Below are positions 8,160 through 15,407 of a stretch of 43,335 bases of DNA, in pieces. The position numbers and the translations under genes were made by a program. The notes under the pieces are model-generated. The model did no database searches, was not told the origin of the DNA, and worked only from the letters and a program-made list of their open reading frames with translations. Position 1 is the first letter of the stretch. Each line of letters starts with the position of its first letter. The stretch comes from a virus, in the IMG/VR virus record IMGVR_UViG_3300044701_003718, positions 1 to 43,335 of that record, one strand, 5' to 3'.

Positions 8160-8357
8160 ATGGCCGCCAAGAAAAAGAATTGGATTCAGGACGCCATTAA
8201 AAAGCCTGGCGCCCTGCGTGAAGCCATGGGTGCAAAAGAGGGCAAGAACATTCCAAAAGGGAAGCTTGCTGAGGCTGCGAAGAAGAAAGGCGTTACCGGC
8301 CAGCGTGCTCGCCTCGCTCAGACCCTGGCCAGCTTCAACAAAAAGAAGAAAAAGTAA
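8160..8357 (+). CDS. Conserved small basic phage protein (IKKPGALR type)
   Basis: 65 residues, with 17 Lys. It begins MAAKKKNWIQDAIKKPGAL and continues with a helical Ala/Lys segment (KLAEAAKKKGVTGQRARLA) and a Lys tail. Small proteins with the same IKKPGALR start and QRARLAQTL end occur in many phages. The function is not established. The AAAGG before ATG 8160 is an adequate ribosome site. Likely co-transcribed with 7743-8134. Confidence 0.7.
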   Translation: MAAKKKNWIQDAIKKPGALREAMGAKEGKNIPKGKLAEAAKKKGVTGQRARLAQTLASFNKKKKK

Positions 8358-8387
8358 CTGGCAAACTATTGTAGTCAACTTAGTCCG

Positions 8388-8576
8388 ATGACTGCCGTAA
8401 TCGCCTATATCGCTGCTCATCTCCCTGAGATTGTGGCAACTCTTTTTGCCATCCACGCCGCAGCCGTGGCAATCGTCAATCTGACCCCGACTCCGAAGGA
8501 TGATGTCTGGGTCGCCAGGTATTACCGTGTTATCGAGATTCTCGCTGGCATCGTAACGAAAATGTCAAAGAGCTAG
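8388..8576 (+). CDS. Small membrane protein, candidate holin
   Basis: 62 residues with one long hydrophobic region (residues about 2-32, AAHLPEIVATLFAIHAAAVA) followed by the block NLTPTPKDD and a second amphipathic helix (YYRVIEILAGIVTK). Proteins with the NLTPTPKDD block beside lysins are common in phages and are often called holins. The lysis cassette context (XhlA-like protein and endolysin downstream) supports this. The TAG at 8574 is preceded by AAAG in a position that could allow a -1 shift into the next frame. Confidence 0.65.
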   Translation: MTAVIAYIAAHLPEIVATLFAIHAAAVAIVNLTPTPKDDVWVARYYRVIEILAGIVTKMSKS

Positions 8577-8854
8577 GGCCATACGACAAAAACTGGCTCA
8601 TTGGTTTTAGCACCAGGAGTCAACGTGAAGAAGTCGAACGGCTTGCTGCCAAGGCCCGATTCTATCGCACGTTAAACGCAAAACTGCAGGCCGAAATAGA
8701 GCGCGCTCGCGCAGAGATGGATCGACTTGATTCACCTGAACAGCCGGTATACACAGAAAAGCCCATCGATGAAACTCTTCAGACTGGAGAGAGCAGGCTT
8801 CTTGGTGGCGAAATGAGGCTAACGGCTCCCTGGGTCTCAAAATCGGAAACCTGA
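8570..8854 (+). CDS. Coiled-coil ORF lacking a start; likely -1 frameshift extension of 8388 gene
   Basis: The frame from 8570 to the TGA at 8852-8854 encodes about 94 residues: ELGPYDKNWLIGF, then a strongly helical charged stretch (REEVERLAAKARFYR, LQAEIERARAEMDRLD) and a Pro/Gly-rich tail. There is no ATG, GTG or TTG after the previous in-frame stop that would give the whole ORF. The zero frame reads TCA AAG AGC TAG (8565-8576). A -1 slip on A-AAG gives ...MSK then ELGPYD. Alternatives are a rare start codon or an upstream CTG. The composition is clearly coding. Confidence 0.55.
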   Translation, partial: ELGPYDKNWLIGFSTRSQREEVERLAAKARFYRTLNAKLQAEIERARAEMDRLDSPEQPVYTEKPIDETLQTGESRLLGGEMRLTAPWVSKSET

Positions 8855-8860
8855 TCTTAG

Positions 8861-9151
8861 GTGCCATCAAGGTCTGTGCCCGAACCCGTCGAAGTATCCC
8901 ACGCCGACATCTACCATAAGCTCGGGTCTCTTGAGGCAAAGCTTGATGCAGCAATTGGCTCGGTAGTTGATTACAAAACTACGCTAAACGAAGCCTTTGG
9001 CCGAATTCGTAGGCTTGAGGATAAGACCATTTGGATGGTAGGCCTTGTCGCCGGCCTCTCGGTAATAGTGCCACTGTTAGTTCATATACTAGGCAACAAT
9101 TTTCATCTTGAGTTGAAGCCAAAGACAACTATGACTTTGCTTTATAAATAA
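8861..9151 (+). CDS. XhlA-like coiled-coil membrane protein of lysis cassette
   Basis: 96 residues from GTG 8861 (GTG 8876 is an alternative giving 91 residues). The N-terminal half is a helical/coiled-coil region (HKLGSLEAKLDAAIG, LNEAFGRIRRLEDK), followed by one transmembrane helix (WMVGLVAGLSVIVPLLVHIL, about residues 64-83) and a short basic tail. This architecture matches haemolysin XhlA/holin-associated proteins that lie between holin and endolysin genes. A role in endolysin release is inferred. Confidence 0.6.
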   Translation: MPSRSVPEPVEVSHADIYHKLGSLEAKLDAAIGSVVDYKTTLNEAFGRIRRLEDKTIWMVGLVAGLSVIVPLLVHILGNNFHLELKPKTTMTLLYK

Positions 9152-9179
9152 GGTAAACTAGCTGGCATCTTGGCTGGCT

Positions 9180-10322
9180 ATGACCGTTACAAGTTGGTTT
9201 GATATTGCTAATGCCGCCAAACGTGCTGGCGCTAAGTACGGAGAGCTTGTTGCAGCACAGTGGGCGCTGGAGTCAGGGTGGGGTCATCATACAAGCGGGA
9301 AAAATAACTTCTTTGGTATCAAGGGAAAGGGGACGGTCAAACAGACTAAAGAATTTATCGATGGCAAAGAGGTTACCATCTCGGATGAGTTCAAAGATTT
9401 TAATTCCTTCGAGGAATGTGTACAACATTTAGTCGATCAGTGGTACAAAGATTACAAGGGATATAAGGGAGTAAACAATGCCGACAATCGAAACAACGCG
9501 GCAAAAATGCTTGTCTCCCAGGGCTACGCCACCGACCCAAAGTACGCAGAAAAGTTAATTGACATTATGAATAAAAATTCTGCAGTAGTTCCAACCCAAG
9601 AGCGAACTACCGCAACAAAAATATCTTTAAAGGATGCTGCCAGGTGGTATGGCAGCCACCCACACCAGATTGTCGCCTGGGACGCCCTGGAGGCGTCATT
9701 GACACAAGGACAGCTAGAAGCATTTGCCAAGGCGTACAGGACCTCTAACGCCGCTCCTGTCAAGCCTGCGGTCGCTAAGCCTATCTTCCCCTTGTCAGTG
9801 CCGTATTACTATCAGCGAGACAGCAAGACGGGACACGGAGAACGCTCCTGCCAGTCGTCTGCTATCGCGATGTGTATTGAGTATTTCAACCCGACCCTCA
9901 TTGAGGACGATGATGACTACCTGAAACTGGTGTTGCGTTATGGCGACACCGTTTCCCAGATTGCCCACAAGAAAGCCCTTGATTCGCTGGGGATTAAGAA
10001 TCAGTTCAGCACCAGTGGCACGGAAAGTGAGTTAATCCGAATCTTGAATTTAGGGTGTCCCGTACCAATTGGTATTCTCCATCGCGGTTCCCTTAAGAAT
10101 CCTACTGGTGGCGGACATTACGTCACTTTGATTGGATATGACGACAAAAACTTCCACGTACATGATCCATTTGGCGAGCTTGATCTTGTCAATGGTGGGT
10201 ATCCAAAGGCTGGTCCCACGGATGGAAAGAATCAGAGGTACTCCCGTTCCAATCTGATGAAGAGGTGGCTGATCAACAGCAGCTCCGATGGCTGGTACTG
10301 GAACCTCACGGGGAACAAGTAG
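9180..10322 (+). CDS. Endolysin: glucosaminidase plus C39-like peptidase
   Basis: 380 residues. Residues about 5-135 match the FlgJ/LYZ2 glucosaminidase fold: AQWALESGWGHHTSGKNNFFGIKG contains the catalytic Glu region, and the segment FNSFEECVQHLVDQWY is typical. A linker of about 45 residues (SLKDAARWYGSHPHQIVAW) follows. Residues about 200-370 look like a C39_2 papain-like peptidase: Cys in RSCQSSAIAM, His in GGGHYVTLIGYD and Asp in HDPFGE. No signal peptide, so a holin is needed for release. Two cutting activities on peptidoglycan are expected, one on glycan and one on peptide. There is no good Shine-Dalgarno before 9180. Confidence 0.85.
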   Translation: MTVTSWFDIANAAKRAGAKYGELVAAQWALESGWGHHTSGKNNFFGIKGKGTVKQTKEFIDGKEVTISDEFKDFNSFEECVQHLVDQWYKDYKGYKGVNNADNRNNAAKMLVSQGYATDPKYAEKLIDIMNKNSAVVPTQERTTATKISLKDAARWYGSHPHQIVAWDALEASLTQGQLEAFAKAYRTSNAAPVKPAVAKPIFPLSVPYYYQRDSKTGHGERSCQSSAIAMCIEYFNPTLIEDDDDYLKLVLRYGDTVSQIAHKKALDSLGIKNQFSTSGTESELIRILNLGCPVPIGILHRGSLKNPTGGGHYVTLIGYDDKNFHVHDPFGELDLVNGGYPKAGPTDGKNQRYSRSNLMKRWLINSSSDGWYWNLTGNK

Positions 10323-10326
10323 ACTC

Positions 10327-10545
10327 ATGCGTCAGTCCGTACTCCCCTTCCTGCCTGGCTATTTCTTCGATGGACACAAGGTCCTGTCGACCGGAGCTGC
10401 TCTGCCACCAACTCAGCACATACATCCGGATACTGGTGAAATTATTTATTACGTCAGACCGATGTTCGACTACGGCTCAAATGTTGGCCTGTTTGTGAGG
10501 CACAAGGGAATCGTTGACTGGATCAATGCTGAGGGAGAAGATTAG
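10327..10545 (+). CDS. Small protein of unknown function after endolysin
   Basis: 72 residues from ATG 10327, four bases after the endolysin stop, so probably co-translated. It has aromatic and Pro-rich beta segments (FLPGYFFDGHKVLS, IIYYVRPMFDYGS) and an acidic end. There is no membrane helix or Cys pair. It is the last gene before a convergent junction with the minus-strand replication genes. Confidence 0.55.
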   Translation: MRQSVLPFLPGYFFDGHKVLSTGAALPPTQHIHPDTGEIIYYVRPMFDYGSNVGLFVRHKGIVDWINAEGED

Positions 10546-10558
10546 ACCTCCTCCCAGC

Positions 10559-10572
10559 GGTTCCCCCGAACC
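10559..10572. other. Short hairpin at convergent junction
   Basis: GGTTC, CCCC, GAACC forms a 5-bp hairpin on either strand between the plus-strand lysis operon and the minus-strand replication operon. It lies next to repeat element 1 and may help end transcription from one or both sides. No T run follows it on the plus strand. Confidence 0.4.
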
Positions 10573-10588
10573 ATCCTCATTATAGGGG

Positions 10589-10650
10589 GTACCGCCCGAA
10601 AAGTCTGTGAATCAGCTCAGGACTGAATACAAAATGAATCGGGTCGGTAC
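10589..10650 (-). ncRNA. Structured repeat element, copy 1 (minus)
   Basis: On the minus strand: outer stem GTACCG/CGGTAC, bulged A, CCCGA/TCGGG, loop strands starting TTCA, and central hairpin TCAGTCCTGAGCTGA. It follows the minus-strand gene ending at 10663, in that gene's orientation. The outer stem pairs perfectly over 6 bp. Confidence 0.7.
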
Positions 10651-10662
10651 GATCCCAGTATA

Positions 10663-11121
10663 TCAACCCTCAATCGATATGCTGTCATCGTCGTCATCAT
10701 GAGAGCCGACGGCGTAACCCAACCCTGGAATGCTCTCAACCACGCGACGCATGTAGTCGTGGATACGGTCCTCGTCCCAATCGCATTCATTAAACAGTCG
10801 ATTGCCTAAAATATTAAGAGCGATCGAATGCCGATCTGTCCACTTCTTCTTCTCTAAGGCGTCTTCTTTTACGCTGCTGACGGCGCCAAGGATCTCCAAT
10901 TCCATCGCGAGTGGATATTGCTCGGCAACATGCTCGGCATGTTCGACTCTCTCAGCATCAATCCAGGAAAGCACAGTCGCGAAGATATTTCCAAACACCC
11001 AAACGAAGAAGTTAGATACCGCTTCGACACCATAAACCAAGAGTTCGCCCAGCTCATGTATGCCAACAAGAACCCACTTGCCGACTTGAGCTGTGATGTC
11101 GAAGATGGTTTCTTTCATCAT
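10663..11121 (-). CDS. Membrane-associated protein of replication operon
   Basis: 152 residues, starting in a 4-base overlap with the helicase stop. Residues about 14-52 are hydrophobic and amphipathic (WVLVGIHELGELLVYGV, NFFVWVFGNIFATVLSW), and the rest is helical, acidic and soluble, ending in an Asp run (DDDDDS). It is the last gene of the operon initiator-helicase-this gene. It could anchor the replication complex at the membrane, which is inference; no family was recognised. Confidence 0.6.
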   Translation of the reverse strand: MMKETIFDITAQVGKWVLVGIHELGELLVYGVEAVSNFFVWVFGNIFATVLSWIDAERVEHAEHVAEQYPLAMELEILGAVSSVKEDALEKKKWTDRHSIALNILGNRLFNECDWDEDRIHDYMRRVVESIPGLGYAVGSHDDDDDSISIEG

Positions 11122-12920
11122 TTGAATCGCGAGCTTTTTACGACTTCGTAATTCTGCATGGTATCGTCGTTACGGAGGCTGGATGTCTCGTAGTCTAGCT
11201 GTATTAGCGACATCGATACAAATCCCCGAACAGTGGTTACTTGCTCGTTTGGCGACACACCCTCCCAGAAGGCCTGCCTGCCGCGTACCTTAGAGTGCCA
11301 AAGTTCTAGCTTTCTCTCCGATACAGGGAGCTGCTGGCCAGGTGCTTCGTGCTTACGCATTAGCCATACGGCATGGGAAACATGGCTGAGAGCGTCGGTT
11401 CCGCGAATCTGGTCAAGCTCTGGCTCCTGTACTGGCTTGCTGTCTCTGGAGTCCTGTTTGGCGTTCTTGATGCCAACCGTGTTCATCTGAGCCATAACGA
11501 ACAGATCGATGTCCAGCTCCTTGGCAGCCGTCATCAACTTGTAGGCACGTTCTTCAAGCATTGAAGAGTTGTCCCGTGATGCATCCTTGTGACGAGACAG
11601 CGCATGGAAGTGATCCAAGACGACTGCGCGGAGCTGGGGATCTTTTGCCTTCATTGTCCGCATGGAGTTAACCACGGTATCCACGCTAGCCCCCCAAGGT
11701 GCCTCAATGACCAACTTGCCGCCAAGTTCTTCAAGCTTGAACGTAACAGCAGCCACCAGGTTCTGCAAGCCATCCTTGTCGGCCGGGGAGATGCTTTCAA
11801 GCTCTCCAACGGTAACATACCCCAACCGGCTACTAGTGGCCTTCCAGTGGTATCCAGAAGTCGCTAACAGTTTTCTGCTCAGAGAAGCCAGAATGCGCGC
11901 CTCGATATAGCGGTATTCGAGCTCAGCCGATATAAAACCAACAGTCAGGCCATTAGCGGCAAGTGAAGTTGCGATCTGGCAGCCGACAGCAGTCTTACCA
12001 GCACCTGTTCTTGCAGCGAGTGTCATCAGTCGACCCCCACAAGCCCTGTGGTTCTGTGGCCGGGCAACACCTCCCTCTATGTCGAGGTCAATGGCATCGA
12101 TCCCCGTAGAAGCCGGGGGATCCTCTTTCGTGATTGAACCAATACGATCAACCCAATTCTGGCGATTGGAGCCAGGGTTGCCAATAACTGCGTCGACGAG
12201 ACTGACTGATTGGCCCTGGTTGCCAATTGCGCCACGCATCATGCCGACGCCCTCCATGGCCCGTTTTTGCAGGTACTCAAGAGCCTCTTCGAGATTGGTG
12301 TCGGCCTTGATGTTCTGTTTCGCTTCGTGCAGGGTCTCCAAGTACAAAGCACGAACCCGGACCTGTTTCAGAACGTCAAGTGCGGTCTCCCATTCTGAAG
12401 TAACCTCGCCATAGCGAGTTATGGTATCTGGCTCGGCGAGCTCGCTGATCGTTTGAGTAAAGTCAAAAATCGAGACACTGCGTGAGCTATTGCTCAAGTT
12501 GGTGTAGCTTGAAATCAGCGACTCCCTGGAGATCAATTGGTTGGTTCTTTCGCCTATAAAGGTCAGGTCAATCTCTTTGGCAATAGCGCGAAGGCAATCT
12601 TCTGACCACAGAGTTGGTGGAATCAGTTGGCCGTGACCCATGCCAAACCCGGTCCTGAGTTGTGACCAAAGCTCACGCGCCAGGCCAGACGGAGAAGAGA
12701 GTACACGGCTCAGCACTATCGCCTCCTGGGCGAGGGTATCTTCACGCTCCTGAACGCTGGTGGGCTGAAGCTTATCAACCACGCGAGCTACGTCCATCGC
12801 CCGTTCAGCGGCCTGGACATTACAGCCGACTATACGTTCCCCATCGGACTGCAATAATCCAAGGTCAACTGCTTTTTGAATATAGAACGGGAATTCCATT
12901 AGTGCTTCAGAGCTCATCAT
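11118..12920 (-). CDS. DnaB-type replicative helicase
   Basis: 600 residues from ATG 12920; an ATG follows at once (12917) and ATG 12899 is a further option. The frame continues upstream into the initiator gene but the initiator stop is at 12907. The N-terminal 250 residues are helical. The RecA-like core has Walker A LAARTGAGKTAVG (about residue 300), LGFIS-type strand (GLTVGFISAELEYRYIEARI), Walker B-like AVVLDHFHALSR and a DnaB H4-like segment (DLFVMAQMN, then DQIRGTDALSHVSHAVWLMR). It unwinds the fork; the neighbouring initiator and iterons suggest it is loaded at the adjacent origin. Confidence 0.85.
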   Translation of the reverse strand: MMSSEALMEFPFYIQKAVDLGLLQSDGERIVGCNVQAAERAMDVARVVDKLQPTSVQEREDTLAQEAIVLSRVLSSPSGLARELWSQLRTGFGMGHGQLIPPTLWSEDCLRAIAKEIDLTFIGERTNQLISRESLISSYTNLSNSSRSVSIFDFTQTISELAEPDTITRYGEVTSEWETALDVLKQVRVRALYLETLHEAKQNIKADTNLEEALEYLQKRAMEGVGMMRGAIGNQGQSVSLVDAVIGNPGSNRQNWVDRIGSITKEDPPASTGIDAIDLDIEGGVARPQNHRACGGRLMTLAARTGAGKTAVGCQIATSLAANGLTVGFISAELEYRYIEARILASLSRKLLATSGYHWKATSSRLGYVTVGELESISPADKDGLQNLVAAVTFKLEELGGKLVIEAPWGASVDTVVNSMRTMKAKDPQLRAVVLDHFHALSRHKDASRDNSSMLEERAYKLMTAAKELDIDLFVMAQMNTVGIKNAKQDSRDSKPVQEPELDQIRGTDALSHVSHAVWLMRKHEAPGQQLPVSERKLELWHSKVRGRQAFWEGVSPNEQVTTVRGFVSMSLIQLDYETSSLRNDDTMQNYEVVKSSRFK

Positions 12921-13896
12921 CGTACCGCCAGAAACGCTCTCTAGAAACTTCTGGTGCCGGCACATCTGTCGGCCAGGAGTCAAATTGATACTTCATCCTG
13001 AACCTTGCCGGGTCAAGGCCCGACTTCCTGAACTCCTCCTCCGTTTCAATTATTCGATCTGTCAGTGAGTCTAGATTGCCAGAGGCGCGCCAGATCTTCG
13101 AATACGAGTAATGTAACTCGTCGTATGTATCGATAAGACTGCGAAGATTTGAAGACAGGATCAAGTCATCGCTTCTCTTTTCTTCGTCTGTTGGCACAGC
13201 GGCACCGTATTCGAGACCATCGTTGTACAGGGAATATACGTTTTGATATTTCTGACTGGTTGGCTGCCCAGTGCCAACAATGCTTTGCAAGCTTTTATTG
13301 TTATTAGCCTTAGCCCAAAAGTCCGACTTCTCGATGCCTGCTTTCAGGATCGAAAAGAAATTATCGTAATCATGCGACTTCACACCAAGCGCCCGAATGT
13401 GTGAGTCAATAGCTTTCAGGACGTGAGAACTCATCCTGTTGACCTTGCTGTAGTTGGCCGGACGATAGCTATTCCACGAAACCCGCGCAGCTTCGACGTA
13501 ATCAACCGTGTTTTTATTTTGCTTCTTGGCAACCTCGGGCGCTGAAGTCGTGTCGATGCCCAGCTCAGTCTTGGCGATTTCCCTTGAACGGATGTCTTCT
13601 TTTTCGAGACTCGCGAGAATCGGGATTGGATTATGGACGATGATGTGGCCTTCTGTGCCAGAAATCAGACCGGCCTCGCGCAGTTCGGTCATAGCCCGAA
13701 GGCGTGTCGAACGATGGATGCCAATGCGCCGATCCAGCACGGTGCGGTCGATCGGGCGGAAATTGGCCTGATTGGCCAGGACGATCCAGAGCAGCTTGGT
13801 GGTCGGCAGCAGATCGTCGCAGAGCAGCAGCTCCAACGGAGCCTTGGCGAAGGAGGCGATGTGCCACTCCTCGTCCTTGGAAATGGTGATCTTCAT
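12907..13896 (-). CDS. Winged-helix replication initiator-like protein
   Basis: 329 residues. Residues about 30-95 form a winged helix-turn-helix (TTKLLWIVLANQANF, TVLDRRIGIHRSTRL, TELREAGLI, GHIIVHNP). The C-terminal two thirds are helical, and the arrangement resembles phage O/DnaD-like replication proteins. The gene begins about 55 bases from six iterons and is followed by the DnaB-like helicase in overlapping frames (14 bases), so it probably binds the iterons and recruits the helicase. Binding to a dyad site would also allow autoregulation. Initiator role is inference from fold and context. Confidence 0.75.
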   Translation of the reverse strand: MKITISKDEEWHIASFAKAPLELLLCDDLLPTTKLLWIVLANQANFRPIDRTVLDRRIGIHRSTRLRAMTELREAGLISGTEGHIIVHNPIPILASLEKEDIRSREIAKTELGIDTTSAPEVAKKQNKNTVDYVEAARVSWNSYRPANYSKVNRMSSHVLKAIDSHIRALGVKSHDYDNFFSILKAGIEKSDFWAKANNNKSLQSIVGTGQPTSQKYQNVYSLYNDGLEYGAAVPTDEEKRSDDLILSSNLRSLIDTYDELHYSYSKIWRASGNLDSLTDRIIETEEEFRKSGLDPARFRMKYQFDSWPTDVPAPEVSRERFWRYDDEL

Positions 13897-14183
13897 GTTG
13901 GCTGGGGGAGCCTGCCCATGGTAGCCGCCGAATCTAGCCTGTCAAGCGATCTGTTGCAAAATGCGGCACCTGTTGCAAAATGCGACGAAATTCTGTTGCA
14001 AAATGCGACAAGCAATGCTGCAAAAAACGACACCGCAATGTTGCAAAAAACGACAAGGCCAAAAAATTTTGTTGCAAAATGCGACGCTACTCTAGATTAT
14101 ATATCTCTAGAACAAAACCAAAGAACTGAAAAAGACTGTGCGGGCGCGTGGCGCCCAGGTTGTCTTGGTGGTATGGTTTGGGC
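13897..14183. other. Origin and divergent regulatory region
   Basis: A 287-base stretch without a convincing gene. It holds the iterons, A+T-rich blocks (14061-14070, 14096-14110) and TATGGT at 14172-14177, just before ATG 14184. It is the divergent control region for the minus replication operon and the plus recombination operon. Confidence 0.6.
13952..14086. repeat. Six iterons forming a probable replication origin
   Basis: Six direct repeats of TGTTGCAAAATGCGACA or close variants begin at 13952, 13971, 13994, 14016, 14039 and 14070 (spacing 19, 23, 22, 23, 31). Each is an imperfect dyad: TGTTGCA, AAA, TGCGACA. Copies 4 and 5 have AAAC in place of ATGC. A+T-rich blocks lie at 14061-14070 and 14096-14110. 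The array separates the initiator gene (minus) from the next plus-strand genes. An origin bound by the winged-helix protein is the simplest reading. Confidence 0.8.
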
Positions 14184-14462
14184 ATGAAGCCAGCCAACGA
14201 AGACCGCCGAGCGATGGCGGACGAGCACTACGAGGAGATCGGCAAGTCCCTGGCAGCACTGGTCGTGGACGCCGGCATGACGACCGGAAAGGCATGGGCT
14301 CTGTTGGGCGGCATTGGGCTCTATCGCCGCTGGATGCTGAGCCTGTGGGTTGAGCGTTACAGGGAGGAAAACCCAGCCCGAGCACGGCCTGGCAGGCGCC
14401 GCAAAAACTCTCGAGCGGAGCGCAAGGGGCTGATAGACGACCTCCGGAATCAGCGGGGTTGA
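14184..14462 (+). CDS. Small basic protein of unknown function
   Basis: 92 residues from ATG 14184; ATG 14214 gives 82 residues. The N-terminal part is helical (HYEEIGKSLAALVVDAG), the centre hydrophobic and Trp/Gly-rich (KAWALLGGIGLYRRWM), and the C-terminus strongly basic (RARPGRRRKNSRAERKG), which would suit nucleic-acid binding. It is the first gene right of the origin and precedes the annealing protein. A candidate -10 (TATGGT) ends only 6 bases before 14184, so the second ATG may be the real start. No family recognised. Confidence 0.55.
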   Translation: MKPANEDRRAMADEHYEEIGKSLAALVVDAGMTTGKAWALLGGIGLYRRWMLSLWVERYREENPARARPGRRRKNSRAERKGLIDDLRNQRG

Positions 14463-14471
14463 CTTGTCGGC

Positions 14472-14477
14472 TATAGT
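14472..14477 (+). promoter_or_regulatory. -10 promoter-like site (GGCTATAGTG)
   Basis: TATAGT in GGCTATAGTG lies 23 bases before ATG 14501. The same extended block (GGCTATAATG, then GTGTG) occurs before the SSB gene. No convincing -35 at 17 bases. Confidence 0.5.
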
Positions 14478-14500
14478 GTGCTGATCGACCCCGAACGGAA

Positions 14501-15211
14501 ATGCCCGAATTAATCCCAAACCTTGCCGGCGTAGCAACCAAAGACCTGGTTGAAACCATTGGCGCTGGTAGCTTCAAAGCCTCGTACATCAACTGGGCGC
14601 GGACGTTCAACCTGCTGCATCAGCACGCTCCCGGCTGGTACCTCGACATGGTGCTTACCCCTGACGGCGGCCAGGTCTGGCCCGCCCCGGGTAATGGCGG
14701 TTCGCTGATGCTGCGTTTCTGTCACATCGACGGAACCCAGCTTGCGCCTGTCCCCCAGTCCATCATGGACAATCGGAACGCGCCCATTCCATTCGAGAAA
14801 ATCTCATCCCGTGACATCACCGATACGCACCGTCGTGGCGGGTGTATGTGTGCGGCAATGACATTTGGCCTGGCGCAAGAACTGTGGGCCAAGATGCCTA
14901 TGGAGAGCGGCTACAGCGACTCCGCGATGGCTGAGACCGCGCAAGTTGCCGCGCCGGCTGCCGCTCCTACTGCTGCGCAAGTCACCGAGCAGGACTTCCT
15001 TGAAGCGGCCTTGGCGAAGGGGCTTAGCACTCACTCTGCCGAAGCGCTGCTCAAGGTGATCAACGGCAACTACGCCAATGGCATCAAGACGCTGGGAATG
15101 AAGGACGAGGCTTGGGTGACCGAGCAAAACGCCAAAAACGAACCGGCCCCAAAGTCCCAACCCGCCGCCCGAGCGAAGAAGGCGACGAAACCGGACGCCA
15201 GCGAGTACTGA
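14501..15211 (+). CDS. Single-strand annealing protein, Sak/DUF1071-like
   Basis: 236 residues. Residues about 18-140 match the Sak/Rad52-like annealing core: helix-strand start (KASYINWARTFNLLHQHAP), strands around WYLDMVLTPDGGQVW and a closing segment (DITDTHRRGGCMCAAMTFGL) that parallels the conserved R-x-x-x-K-A-x-A-x-x-G end of this family. The last 90 residues are an Ala/Pro linker plus a small helical region (EQDFLEAALAKGLS) and a basic tail. It anneals complementary single strands in homologous recombination, with the RecE-like nuclease at 18180 and the SSB at 16247. Family assignment is moderate because the core is divergent. Confidence 0.65.
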   Translation: MPELIPNLAGVATKDLVETIGAGSFKASYINWARTFNLLHQHAPGWYLDMVLTPDGGQVWPAPGNGGSLMLRFCHIDGTQLAPVPQSIMDNRNAPIPFEKISSRDITDTHRRGGCMCAAMTFGLAQELWAKMPMESGYSDSAMAETAQVAAPAAAPTAAQVTEQDFLEAALAKGLSTHSAEALLKVINGNYANGIKTLGMKDEAWVTEQNAKNEPAPKSQPAARAKKATKPDASEY

Positions 15212-15264
15212 GTCCGGAGGAGTTCCCAAGGCTGGAGAATCATAAATCCGGCCTCCCGGAAAGC

Positions 15265-15342
15265 ATGATCGACTGGGCTGCCACAAAGATTGCCGACTAT
15301 TTTGGCGGCGAAATAGTAAAAGATTATGAAGGCCCCGTTTGA
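15265..15342 (+). CDS. Short ORF ending inside a terminator, start unclear
   Basis: The frame ending at the TGA 15340-15342 reads SPEEFPRLENHKSGLPES then MIDWAATKIADYFGGEIV. ATG 15265 gives 25 residues. The open frame continues upstream across the annealing gene, so a CTG at about 15205 or a -1 shift near C-AAA-AAC (15129-15135) are alternatives. The stop codon lies inside the terminator stem. The composition looks coding, but the start is not settled. Confidence 0.35.
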   Translation: MIDWAATKIADYFGGEIVKDYEGPV

Positions 15343-15353
15343 CGGGGCTTTTT
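15332..15353 (+). terminator. Rho-independent terminator
   Basis: Stem GCCCCGT/ACGGGGC (7 bp) with TTG loop, then TTTTTATT. It ends the recombination leader before the sigma-factor gene. Confidence 0.85.
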
Positions 15354-15374
15354 ATTGCCCCTCCCCTTCTGGCG

Positions 15375-15383
15375 TGTTATGGT
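15375..15383 (+). promoter_or_regulatory. Extended -10 promoter of sigma-factor gene
   Basis: TG, T, TATGGT ends 24 bases before ATG 15408, the same spacing as other candidate promoters here. It would place the transcript start near 15390, after the earlier ATG at 15384, and so favours 15408. Confidence 0.5.
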
Positions 15384-15407
15384 ATGCCTGTTACCCCCGC
15401 CACCATG

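Noticed and set aside
9143-9150. TATAAATA as a T4-type late promoter before the endolysin
   Set aside because: There is no sign of T4-type late-transcription genes in the window, and a single eight-base match in A+T-rich DNA is likely by chance.
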